Below, in pieces: positions 56,314 through 64,000 of a stretch of DNA of 64,000 bases. Source of the DNA: Bacteroidota bacterium (GTDB taxonomy: Bacteria; Bacteroidota; Bacteroidia; Chitinophagales; JADIYW01); the NCBI GenBank assembly GCA_963169645.1, contig CAUJCO010000012.1, positions 62,001-126,000 of the forward strand. Reading direction: 5' to 3'. The position numbers and the translations under genes were made by a program. The stretch's first letter is position 1. Every line of letters begins with the position of its first letter. The notes beneath the pieces are model-generated. The model was not told the origin of the DNA. It searched no databases and saw nothing but the letters and a program-made list of their open reading frames with translations.

Positions 56314-58038
56314 TTACATAGAAATAGAACCTTTTCTAAATTCACTTTTCCCGATGATGGCATTGATGATAAATGGAATTCCTTTTCTGCTTTTTGCTTT
56401 TGCATCTTTTGCCGCTTTTTCCATTGCAGGAATATCTTCCACTCGTTCGCCATCGGCGCCAAATGCTTTTCCTATCATTTCATAGTTAGAGTGTGCTAAT
56501 GTAATGGCACAATCACTGTTTAAAAATTCTACTTGATCGCGTGCTATTTGTGCCCAGCAGGCATCGTTTCCGATAACAGAAATCACCGGCAGTTTATGTC
56601 GTACAAATGTGTCGTATTCTACTAAGCTGTAACCGGAACTTCCATCGCCATAGATAATCCAAATATCTTTTTCCGGAAATACGACTTTTGCTCCTAATGC
56701 AAATCCGGCACCAACACCTAAAGTGCCAAATACACCCGGATCTAACCAAGATAAAGGTGCTCTCGGTTTTAAGGTGTAGGCTGCAGTTGCAACGAAATCG
56801 CCACCATCCGCCACTAATACTGTATTATCATCTAAAATTTTATCTAATGCTCTAAACAATTCAATAGGATTCATTCCATTAAGTTTATCTTTAGCTTGTG
56901 CGTCAATTGCAGCTTCACGTTGGTTATCACGTTCGCGTAGTTTTTGCACCCAATCTTTTGTTTCTGCTTGATATTTAGAAGCCAATTCAATCAAGAAATT
57001 TTGTGGATCTGCATGAATAGCAATGGTTGGTTTTTTATTTTTAAATAAATCTTCTGTACTACGATTGATAGAAACAAATGGACGATGGCCAATATGATTG
57101 CCATATTCTAATCGGAAATCATTGGGTACGCCGGCTAAAATAATTAAGTCAGCTTCCTTTATGGCTTCTTTCCTTTTATGTCGCATTTGTAAATTGGCAT
57201 CTTTTCCTACTAAACCACGTGCCATACCACTCAAATACATGGGTATATTTAATTTTGTAACGGCAGCGGCTAATTCATTTACTTTTTGAGGCAACATTAA
57301 TGCACCACTACCAATAATTAACAATGGATTTTTTGCTTTCTGTAGTGCTGTTTTTACTTGCTCAATATCTGATGCGGTATGTGTTGGAATCGTGAATGGA
57401 AGTGGTTGGTGAAATTGTATATTTTCTTTTCCTTCAAATAATTTTTTTGCATGTCGGTTAATATACCATTGCACCACGCGTTCTTGCATATTGCGAGGCG
57501 GAACATCTTTACTTTTTGCTCCATACCATTCGCGTACTAATTCTTCATTGTAGAGTGTATCAATCGGACATTCAATAAATACTGGACCTGGAACACCTTC
57601 TTGTGCTACGGCAAAGGCTCTTTCAAAAATGGGAACAATTTCCTTTACTTTCGTAATACGTGCAGCCCATTTTACCACCGGTTTCATGAGGCTCATTTGG
57701 TCGATGTCTTGCAAAGAACCTCGACCTTTTAAAATGGTTGCAGCACCACCACCTAATACTATCATCGGCGATTGTGCCATATACGCATTTTTTACAGCAG
57801 TGATAGTGTTGGTTAAGCCCGGACCGGCTGTAACAGCTGCTACACCGGGTACACCTGTTAAACGTGAAACGGCATCTGCAGCGAATACAGCATTCACTTC
57901 ATGACGTGTATCTATTACACGAATTCCAATTTTTTCTGCACTCACAAAAATAGGTGAGATGTGTCCACCACAGAGTGTAAATAAATATTTTACACCATGG
58001 TTTTGTAATACTTTTGCGATGATTTCTCCGCCGTTCAT
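56314..58038 (-). CDS. ThDP-dependent lyase, ILVBL/2-hydroxyacyl-CoA lyase-like
   Basis: The 574-aa enzyme has three domains. The N-terminal one contains the catalytic Glu in [14 protein letters not shown] and [20 protein letters not shown]; the middle binds nucleotide ([23 protein letters not shown]); the C-terminal ThDP domain has [15 protein letters not shown] ... VIGND. It looks much closer to animal ILVBL (HACL2) than to acetolactate synthase, including [21 protein letters not shown] and the end [14 protein letters not shown] enzymes split 2-hydroxyacyl-CoA into an aldehyde and formyl-CoA. Family assignment is strong; the exact substrate is inferred. First gene of the operon. Confidence 0.88.
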   Translation of the reverse strand: MNGGEIIAKVLQNHGVKYLFTLCGGHISPIFVSAEKIGIRVIDTRHEVNAVFAADAVSRLTGVPGVAAVTAGPGLTNTITAVKNAYMAQSPMIVLGGGAATILKGRGSLQDIDQMSLMKPVVKWAARITKVKEIVPIFERAFAVAQEGVPGPVFIECPIDTLYNEELVREWYGAKSKDVPPRNMQERVVQWYINRHAKKLFEGKENIQFHQPLPFTIPTHTASDIEQVKTALQKAKNPLLIIGSGALMLPQKVNELAAAVTKLNIPMYLSGMARGLVGKDANLQMRHKRKEAIKEADLIILAGVPNDFRLEYGNHIGHRPFVSINRSTEDLFKNKKPTIAIHADPQNFLIELASKYQAETKDWVQKLRERDNQREAAIDAQAKDKLNGMNPIELFRALDKILDDNTVLVADGGDFVATAAYTLKPRAPLSWLDPGVFGTLGVGAGFALGAKVVFPEKDIWIIYGDGSSGYSLVEYDTFVRHKLPVISVIGNDACWAQIARDQVEFLNSDCAITLAHSNYEMIGKAFGADGERVEDIPAMEKAAKDAKAKSRKGIPFIINAIIGKSEFRKGSISM

Positions 58039-58113
58039 AAATAAAATTTTAAGTTGTTATTGTTGCGTTTGTTTGTTTCTCTTTAATCTAAATTTAAAAC
58101 TATTTTTTTATTT

Positions 58114-58129
58114 ACGACAAATTTGTCGT
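58114..58129. promoter_or_regulatory. Perfect 16-bp palindrome, candidate operator
   Basis: ACGACAAATTTGTCGT is its own reverse complement and lies 76 bp upstream of the ILVBL-like gene. A TAGTTTTA element is placed between it and the gene (minus strand, about 58096-58103). It could control this operon; the regulator is not visible. Confidence 0.5.
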
Positions 58130-58290
58130 TTTTAAATTAATCAAAATTTTAAAAATAATATTTACGTAATATTAGAGCAGTTTAGGCAGCAAAAATTAGT
58201 AGATGCAAAAGCATTTTGCATTCATTTAATTTAAATAGATAAGTGTGCAAATAGGATTGCGAAAGAAAAGAAATAAGTGGGTGGATTTTA

Positions 58291-58929
58291 TTAAAATAAA
58301 CCGAATAATTCGGCATCTATTTTCTCTACTACTTTTCCAAAGTCATCCGGCTTGTCGGCGTAGTTCAAATCATCCACATTAATTACTAAAAGTGGACCTT
58401 CTTTGTAGTTATCAATCCAATTATTATAATAGGAATTCAATTGTTTTAAATAATCTAATCGGATATTGTCTTCGTATGCACGTCCGCGTCTTTCTATTTG
58501 ACCAACTAATGTTCCAATAGATGCTTTTAAGTAAATTAATAAATCCGGCGCATTTACTTTTTTACTGATTGTACGGAAAAAGCTGATGTAATTTTCAAAA
58601 TCTCGGGTGCTCATTAATCCCATTTCGTGTAGGTTGGGTGCGAAGATATGTGCATCTTCATAAATAGTTCTATCTTGAATAACGATTTGTTCGCCTTCTT
58701 GTATTTCAACTAATTGACGCAATCGACTATTCAAAAAATAGATTTGCAAATTAAAAGACCAACGAGGCATATCTTGGTAGAAATCGTTTAGATAAGGATT
58801 GTTTTCAACGTCTTCAAAACGAGCTTCCCAATTATAATGTTTGGCTAATTTTTCCGTAAGTGTTGTTTTTCCGGAGCCGATATTTCCAGCTACTGCGATA
58901 TGCTTGAGTTGTTTCTTTTGTTTTGCCAC
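58291..58929 (-). CDS. Deoxynucleoside kinase
   Basis: The 212-aa kinase has the P-loop IAVAGNIGSGKTTL, the substrate segment ENNPYLNDFYQDMPRWSFNLQIYFL, the catalytic QDRTIYEDAHIFA and the lid arginines IERRGRAYEDN. These are features of the dCK/dGK/Drosophila dNK family, which phosphorylates deoxynucleosides for salvage. The start is GTG. It is on the same strand as trpS, 104 nt downstream. It could pair functionally with the CNT transporter. Confidence 0.93.
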   Translation of the reverse strand: MAKQKKQLKHIAVAGNIGSGKTTLTEKLAKHYNWEARFEDVENNPYLNDFYQDMPRWSFNLQIYFLNSRLRQLVEIQEGEQIVIQDRTIYEDAHIFAPNLHEMGLMSTRDFENYISFFRTISKKVNAPDLLIYLKASIGTLVGQIERRGRAYEDNIRLDYLKQLNSYYNNWIDNYKEGPLLVINVDDLNYADKPDDFGKVVEKIDAELFGLF

Positions 58930-59033
58930 GAGTATGGTTTTTAATTTAGAGCATCTAATCTATATAAATTTTATTCAATGAAGAAGATAGCTGCGTTATT
59001 TTTTAAAAAAGTGGATAAGTTTGTTGCATAAGA

Positions 59034-60038
59034 TTATTTCCAAATCGGTTTTAATCCCATAATTTCTTGAACACCATCGAGGGTTGCTCTTGCACTATTT
59101 CTGGCCTTTTCTGCACCGGCTTTGGCTATTTCATTAATAAATGCTGGATTGTTTTCTAATGCAGTAATTTTTTCTTTTAGTGGTGCCGTAAATAAAATAA
59201 TGTCTTCTGCTAATTGTTTTTTGAGTTCACCATATCGGATAGTGCAATTGTTATAGCTGTCCTCAAAATGTTGAATGGAATCTTTAGAGGATACTAATTC
59301 CATCAATGTAAAAATATTTTGTATTTCTTCCGATTTTGGTTGATTCGGTTCTGTTGGACCAGCATCCGTTTTTGCACGCATTACTTTTTTACGAATAACT
59401 TCGGCATCATCTCTTAAAAATATTGCATTTCCTTCGCCTTCACTTTTTCCCATTTTTCCGTTTCCATCTAAGCCGGGTACTTTTACTAATTTTCCGGTCA
59501 TGTCAAATGCTTGTGGCTCCGGAAAAAAATCGACTCCAAACAAATGATTAAAACGTACGGCAAAATTTCGAGTCATTTCCAGATGTTGTTCTTGGTCTTT
59601 TCCAACCGGAACTTTATGTGCCCTGTGAATAAGAATATCTGCAGCCATTAATACGGGATAAGTTAATAATCCGGCATTAATATTTTCTTGGTGTTTTTTA
59701 ATTTTTTCTTTGAAAGAAGTGCATTTCTCCAACTCGCCTTTGTACGCTAACATATTTAATAAAGCATACAATTCCGATATTTCAGGGACATCAGTTTGTA
59801 CATAAATGGTACTTTTTTCCGGATCTAATCCGCAGGCGATATATTCAACTAATGTTGCACGAACTGATTTCTTTAAAAGTTCAGGATTAGGATGTGTTGT
59901 AAGTGCATGTAAATTGGCAATGAAGAAATACGCTTCATAATCTTCCTGCATTTGTATAAAATTTTTAATGGCACCAAAATAATTTCCTAAATGTAAATTT
60001 CCGGTACTACGTACACCACTTAATACTTTTTCTTTCAT
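59034..60038 (-). CDS. trpS: Tryptophanyl-tRNA synthetase
   Basis: Class I synthetase of 334 aa that charges tRNA-Trp. The HIGH motif is GNLHLGNYFGA, the tryptophan-site segment is YPVLMAADILIHRAHKVPVGKDQEQHLEMTR, and the KMSKS loop is KMGKSEG. Length is normal. TACATTTG-cacc-ATG places the promoter element 4 nt before the start. Confidence 0.97.
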   Translation of the reverse strand: MKEKVLSGVRSTGNLHLGNYFGAIKNFIQMQEDYEAYFFIANLHALTTHPNPELLKKSVRATLVEYIACGLDPEKSTIYVQTDVPEISELYALLNMLAYKGELEKCTSFKEKIKKHQENINAGLLTYPVLMAADILIHRAHKVPVGKDQEQHLEMTRNFAVRFNHLFGVDFFPEPQAFDMTGKLVKVPGLDGNGKMGKSEGEGNAIFLRDDAEVIRKKVMRAKTDAGPTEPNQPKSEEIQNIFTLMELVSSKDSIQHFEDSYNNCTIRYGELKKQLAEDIILFTAPLKEKITALENNPAFINEIAKAGAEKARNSARATLDGVQEIMGLKPIWK

Positions 60039-60042
60039 GGTG

Positions 60043-60050
60043 CAAATGTA
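60043..60050 (-). promoter_or_regulatory. -7 element TACATTTG of trpS
   Basis: On the minus strand an exact TAnnTTTG match, 4 nt before the ATG; candidate leaderless transcript. Confidence 0.6.
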
Positions 60051-60320
60051 GTAGTTTGTCGTTTAATTCAAAAAAAGACAATGATAGAATGCATATATAA
60101 AGTAGTTTTTACTGTATTAGCAACCTGAGTTTAGAATATCTGAATGTTTGAAATCCTTGTAATGTCAATATAAATAGAGGAAATAAGGTTGTAATTTTGC
60201 AAATACGTCTCTTTTTTGTTAAAAAATAAAGAAATTCCATTAATTTTTATTGATATATGTCATTAATTTACTAATATTATAGTAGGCATTAACATTTTTT
60301 AGCATCTAAGAAACCATAAT

Positions 60321-60974
60321 ATGAATATGCATAAATATTTACACTGCTTTTTTATATCTATTTTATTGTTTGTTCTCATTTCTCCAATTATAGCACAATC
60401 GGATAGAATATTGCTTTCTAAAAAGATAGAAAATATTAAATCAAATCATGATTTCGAGGTTGTAAAGCAATCTAATATTCCGGAATCAAAGACAAAAATT
60501 ATTCTACAAAAGTCAGGAAAAGCAGAGGCTGAGACAGCTACCCATACATCTTCTAACTTTCAAGTTAATACGACGGAAGTAAAAACAAATTATAGTGAAG
60601 AACGTAAAAGTAGGGATCAAATAGAACATGTGATAAATCCAGCGCATCCAAATACTGATAATTCAAGTACTATATACCTCGATTTAAAAGTAGAAGCCAC
60701 ACAAGAAATAAATAATTATCCAGTCAAAGAAAATAATGAAATAGCACCGCGTAAAGTAGAAAAACAAAAAAACGAAATTCAAAAACAAACGAACACGGCT
60801 AAAGCGGTATACAACAATACAAATTCTGTAATAATATCTCCCTTAAAAAGAAAATTTTTGGAAGATAGAATGAGTTACCTAGAAACTGAACTCCAAAAAA
60901 TGTCGGATACTACGAGTTTAGAATATATAAAGATGCAAACTGAATTAGCGGACTTGAAAAAGTTGTTGCAATAA
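60321..60974 (+). CDS. Secreted protein with C-terminal coiled coil
   Basis: No family recognised. The 217-aa product has a signal peptide (YLHCFFISILLFVLISPIIAQ), a polar Thr/Asn/Lys/Glu-rich disordered middle and a C-terminal helix with coiled-coil character (FLEDRMSYLETELQKMSDTTSLEYIKMQTELADLKKLLQ). The next gene, a giant secreted protein, starts 18 nt later, so the two likely share an operon. The 282 bp upstream are AT-rich with no gene seen. Confidence 0.65.
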   Translation: MNMHKYLHCFFISILLFVLISPIIAQSDRILLSKKIENIKSNHDFEVVKQSNIPESKTKIILQKSGKAEAETATHTSSNFQVNTTEVKTNYSEERKSRDQIEHVINPAHPNTDNSSTIYLDLKVEATQEINNYPVKENNEIAPRKVEKQKNEIQKQTNTAKAVYNNTNSVIISPLKRKFLEDRMSYLETELQKMSDTTSLEYIKMQTELADLKKLLQ

Positions 60975-60992
60975 TATTTTCGTAGTTATAAA

Positions 60993-63900
60993 ATGTGGAA
61001 GATGAAGGTATGTTTACGATATATAGTTATTTTATTTTTATGGTGTAATATACACACTGTAAATGCACAAACTGGAAATAATTGTGCAAATGCAATTAAC
61101 ATTTGTAACAATCAATTAGCAGAGCAATTGACGGACGGGTTTGGTACACAAGATTGTCCAACAGGAGGTTGCGGTTGCTTAATGGCCGGTGAACATAATT
61201 CAAGATGGTTTCGATTAGTGATTCAGACCGGTGGTGTATTAGAATTTACATTAGAGCCGTATAATGGTTCTGCAGATTATGATTTTTCGGTTTGGAATCA
61301 AGGTGTTGGTGGTTCTTGTCCTACTGCAGCACAATTGAGTGCACCGGATAGATGTAATTATGCTGCACCTCAATCACCAACAGGAATTAGAGGAACCGGA
61401 AATGGCAATTCAAACAGTGCATCAGGCAACTTGTTTTCTAATAATATGACAGTAAGTGCTGGACAGGTTATTTATATTTTAGTAGATAATTATGATGGTA
61501 CAAACGTAGGCTTTAGATTGGATTTTTTTGGAGGTGCACCGGGTTCCGGAAAAGGTACTACAGCAACATTTAATTGTTCAAGTGTAAATACATGCAGTAC
61601 ATGTTCCGATCCGGATTGCAACACCTATCGTTTTGATTCTCCAACAGATTATTCTTTTGATGAAACAGCAGCAAATGGTGCTTGTCATTCTAACTTTGCA
61701 ACCAATACAAAAGTGGCAACTGTATGCGGTACTTTTACTGTTCCTGCACCTTTTACTACAGTAGAATTCCCGTTAGATGCCGGATTAGAAATTACGGCCT
61801 CATCCGGTAATACCAATGCTTGTTTAAATACAGCATTGTCCAATATTTCCTATCAAGTTTGGGGAACATGCGGAACACCCTTATCTCCATTGCCCGGTAC
61901 CGGAATTTACAACGGGTTAAACAATGTAACTACATATAAAGTTTGCAAAACGGTAAATGTTTCGTCCGGTTCTGCAGATTGTTATATAAGTAGAATATGT
62001 TTGCCTTATTGGACGATGATTCAAAATGATGATATTTGTGGTGCTATTCCTATAACTGTTAATGGAGCTGCAGTATCCGGTTCAAATGCAGGTGCTTCTT
62101 CCGGAATGGATGCAGGATGTACTGCGTACCAAGATGTTTGGTATAGTTTTGTGGCACCGGCATCCGGAAGAGTCCAAATTAATGTTTTACCAGATGCAAC
62201 ATCAGACGTAAAGGTAAGCCTAATTGGACCATCAGCCGGATTAAGTGGCGGTATGAATGATTGTAATCAACCATGTGATGAAATGACACAAATAGCAGCA
62301 GGTTGTAATGATTATGCAGGTGTGAATGGTGCTGAAAGATTATTTTCGTTTGTAATTCCTGGTCAAACATATTATGTATGGATTAGTGGAACAGCCGCAA
62401 GGCCTACTGCCAACTTTACAGTTCAAGTTGTAGAAAATATTACAGCATCGGCACTACCTTCACCCGGCACAGATTTAGTTGGAAATCCTGACACAAAGCC
62501 ATCTAATGATGAATGTGCAAACGCAATTGATTTAAATCCGATGTGTAATGCAATATCCGGAACAACTATTGGTGCAACAGCTATTTGTACCGATCCGGAT
62601 CCTCAATTTGTTGCAGCAGTTACATTAGAAAATGATGTTTGGTATAAATGGACCGCTCCAGCAAATAATGGCAATGCACAAGTAACCTTAGAAGTAACCG
62701 GAGTGAGTTGCACGAACGGTGCCGGTACAAGTGCTACAGGAATTCAATTCGGTATTTTTAGAGGCTCGTGTGCTTCCTTAATTCCGGTTCAAAATGGAAC
62801 TACCACCGTAACTTTTACACCAATTGCAAATGCTACTTATTATTTTGTTATTGATGGAAATGCCGGAGCACAATGTAATTTCTCCATAAATATCAAACGA
62901 CCAACCATAACAGGATATACTTGTAATACCGGAAATTATTGTACCGGAAGTCCCATAAATTCTACTTTTAATTATTCGTATGCAGGATCTAATCCGGGAT
63001 ATCGTTGGGCATATTGTAAATCCAATACTTGGGGTTCTCCTTGCGCTATTGATATTGATAATCCAGCTACCTATTCTATCTATAATCCGGCTGTTGGATT
63101 ACCTAATCCCGGTTGTACGCCTGCAACATATACTTTTGTAGGTTATATATTAGCTGACAACGGCGCTACAACAATAGCACCAGGCTATCCGAGACCACAA
63201 CCGAATTCAGCAAATTGTGTTCGTCAAACGCCACCATGTACATTTAATATATATCCGGATATCCGAACTACAGTAACTACCACAGCAACTAATTGTAGTC
63301 AGGTAGTAACACCGAATGTATCGTGTTCTCCTGCAGCTCCTATATTAATTTCTGGAAATACCAATCAAACGGCATCACCGGGAACAAATGGAACATTTAC
63401 TCCGGTAACAGTAACCTGGAATGCACCATATGCAGCAACAGCACCGGCATTATGTAACTCTTATACTATTCAAAATAATTATGCTTGCCCTGGTCCTTCC
63501 GGAGCAAATACTTGTAGTACTGCACCACAATTAACGATAGGTGCTGCAGCCATTACAAGTAATAATGTTGTTAGTTACACAAGTGCTGAATATATTTATG
63601 CCTGTGGTAATGGAAATGATGGAAGTGGCGTATGGTTTACGTTTGTTGCACCGAGTTCTGGTAATGTCAATATTAATCTTACAAATGTTGGGTCGGGAAA
63701 TAATTTAGATGCAATGCTTTATTTATTTGACAGCCGATTAGCACAATATGACGATTGCTTAACTGATTTTTATTTTGAGTCGGATATATGTGCTTCTTGC
63801 AATGATTTAAATTCAAGTTGTGAGTTAGATGATCAATTAATATATTGTTCAGATGTAGGTGGTACAAATGGTAATGAATCCATACAAGCTCGTTATTTAA

Positions 63901-64000
63901 ATCCCGGAGAAACGTATTATATAATGGTAGATGGTTATTATGATCCATCGAATGTAAGTATTGCAAATGGCAATTTCTCTATAAGAGTGGTTGATGCAGG
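60993..64000 (+). CDS. Giant Cys-rich secreted protein with PPC-like repeats (partial)
   Basis: The ORF track misses this gene because no stop occurs before the window edge. From ATG 60993 the frame stays open for 1002 codons. The signal peptide (KVCLRYIVILFLWCNIHTVNA) is followed by CANAINICNNQLAEQLTDGF and several similar beta-sandwich modules: CLMAGEHNSRWFRLVIQTGGVLEF, TAYQDVWYSFVAPASGRVQI, ENDVWYKWTAPANNGNAQVTL and GSGVWFTFVAPSSGNVNINL. These resemble pre-peptidase C-terminal-like (PPC) domains. Many Cys pairs suggest disulfides. A T9SS client is likely; the sorting domain, if any, lies beyond the edge. A second ATG at 61002 is an alternative start. Confidence 0.85.
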   Translation, partial: MWKMKVCLRYIVILFLWCNIHTVNAQTGNNCANAINICNNQLAEQLTDGFGTQDCPTGGCGCLMAGEHNSRWFRLVIQTGGVLEFTLEPYNGSADYDFSVWNQGVGGSCPTAAQLSAPDRCNYAAPQSPTGIRGTGNGNSNSASGNLFSNNMTVSAGQVIYILVDNYDGTNVGFRLDFFGGAPGSGKGTTATFNCSSVNTCSTCSDPDCNTYRFDSPTDYSFDETAANGACHSNFATNTKVATVCGTFTVPAPFTTVEFPLDAGLEITASSGNTNACLNTALSNISYQVWGTCGTPLSPLPGTGIYNGLNNVTTYKVCKTVNVSSGSADCYISRICLPYWTMIQNDDICGAIPITVNGAAVSGSNAGASSGMDAGCTAYQDVWYSFVAPASGRVQINVLPDATSDVKVSLIGPSAGLSGGMNDCNQPCDEMTQIAAGCNDYAGVNGAERLFSFVIPGQTYYVWISGTAARPTANFTVQVVENITASALPSPGTDLVGNPDTKPSNDECANAIDLNPMCNAISGTTIGATAICTDPDPQFVAAVTLENDVWYKWTAPANNGNAQVTLEVTGVSCTNGAGTSATGIQFGIFRGSCASLIPVQNGTTTVTFTPIANATYYFVIDGNAGAQCNFSINIKRPTITGYTCNTGNYCTGSPINSTFNYSYAGSNPGYRWAYCKSNTWGSPCAIDIDNPATYSIYNPAVGLPNPGCTPATYTFVGYILADNGATTIAPGYPRPQPNSANCVRQTPPCTFNIYPDIRTTVTTTATNCSQVVTPNVSCSPAAPILISGNTNQTASPGTNGTFTPVTVTWNAPYAATAPALCNSYTIQNNYACPGPSGANTCSTAPQLTIGAAAITSNNVVSYTSAEYIYACGNGNDGSGVWFTFVAPSSGNVNINLTNVGSGNNLDAMLYLFDSRLAQYDDCLTDFYFESDICASCNDLNSSCELDDQLIYCSDVGGTNGNESIQARYLNPGETYYIMVDGYYDPSNVSIANGNFSIRVVDA

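Noticed and set aside
56314-58038. Acetolactate synthase large subunit (ilvB)
   Set aside because: No small subunit or other branched-chain genes nearby and the sequence pattern is closer to ILVBL/2-hydroxyacyl-CoA lyase.

Overview
The window looks like a chromosomal segment of an AT-rich, probably gliding or T9SS-secreting member of the Bacteroidota. Evidence: a complete gldK-gldL-gldM-gldN (porKLMN) type IX secretion/gliding motor cluster behind a PorP/SprF-family gene; many promoters of the Bacteroidota form TAnnTTTG; few Shine-Dalgarno sequences; and family-typical genes (DUF4271, DUF4112, FadL/OmpP1-like barrel, CarboxypepD_reg-TonB receptor, PD40 protein, tandem SurA-like foldases). No rRNA, tRNA, CRISPR array, insertion sequence or prophage was seen. 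Most of it is ordinary core chromosome, tightly packed, with several tail-to-tail overlaps.

Layout. 0.1-6.3 kb: tyrS, a methyltransferase, a FadL-like barrel, an Asn/Tyr/Trp-rich secreted protein, proS and a terminator. 6.3-9.3 kb: small lipoprotein, a coupled TerB-like/DUF4112 pair, a Lys/Ala-plus-Asp-rich protein and a WxxGxW-type secreted protein. 9.3-14 kb: ferredoxin-NADP reductase, [2Fe-2S] ferredoxin and a large TonB-dependent receptor. 14-20 kb: a CaCA-type exchanger lacking both signature glutamates, hemW, an Omp85/BamA-like protein, DUF4271 and a hemD-like gene with a histone-H1-like tail. 20-26 kb: porP/sprF-like and gldKLMN. 26-34.3 kb: uvrC, a GT-C-like membrane protein, a CNT nucleoside transporter, proC, a YhhN lysoplasmalogenase-like protein, tatC and a PAS-LuxR regulator. 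34.3-47.8 kb: a long convergent intergenic region with hairpins, an OmpA-family lipoprotein, radA, a ComF-family gene, a beta-helix-like lipoprotein, a membrane patatin, rlmD, two SurA-like foldases, moxR and a GC-rich repeat element. 47.8-60 kb: ClC-CBS channel, lepA, a PorV-like barrel, a PD40/SPOR-like protein, an operon of TPP enzyme, isochorismatase-like hydrolase and acyl-CoA ligase, deoxynucleoside kinase and trpS. 60.3-64 kb: a secreted coiled-coil protein followed by a giant Cys-rich secreted protein open to the window edge.

How parts work together. GldL and GldM form the proton-driven inner-membrane motor and GldK/GldN the periplasmic/outer-membrane ring of the T9SS; the large secreted protein at the right edge is a plausible T9SS client. 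The SurA-like proteins, the Omp85-like protein and the OmpA-type lipoprotein serve envelope biogenesis. The TPP enzyme resembles animal ILVBL (2-hydroxyacyl-CoA lyase 2) and sits with an acyl-CoA ligase, suggesting an alpha-oxidation-like shortening of 2-hydroxy fatty acids.

The strongest unexplained signals are: (i) about nine genes whose start codon lies only 4-5 nt after a TAnnTTT(G/A) element, suggesting widespread leaderless mRNAs; (ii) strong over-representation of CCGG in an AT-rich sequence; (iii) the ILVBL/ISOC/ACSL-like operon with a perfect 16-bp palindrome upstream; (iv) the CaCA-like protein without its ion-binding glutamates; (v) the H1-like tail on a HemD-like enzyme; (vi) a GC-rich two-unit intergenic repeat after moxR. 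All functional calls come from reading the sequence and family knowledge; no database search was run.
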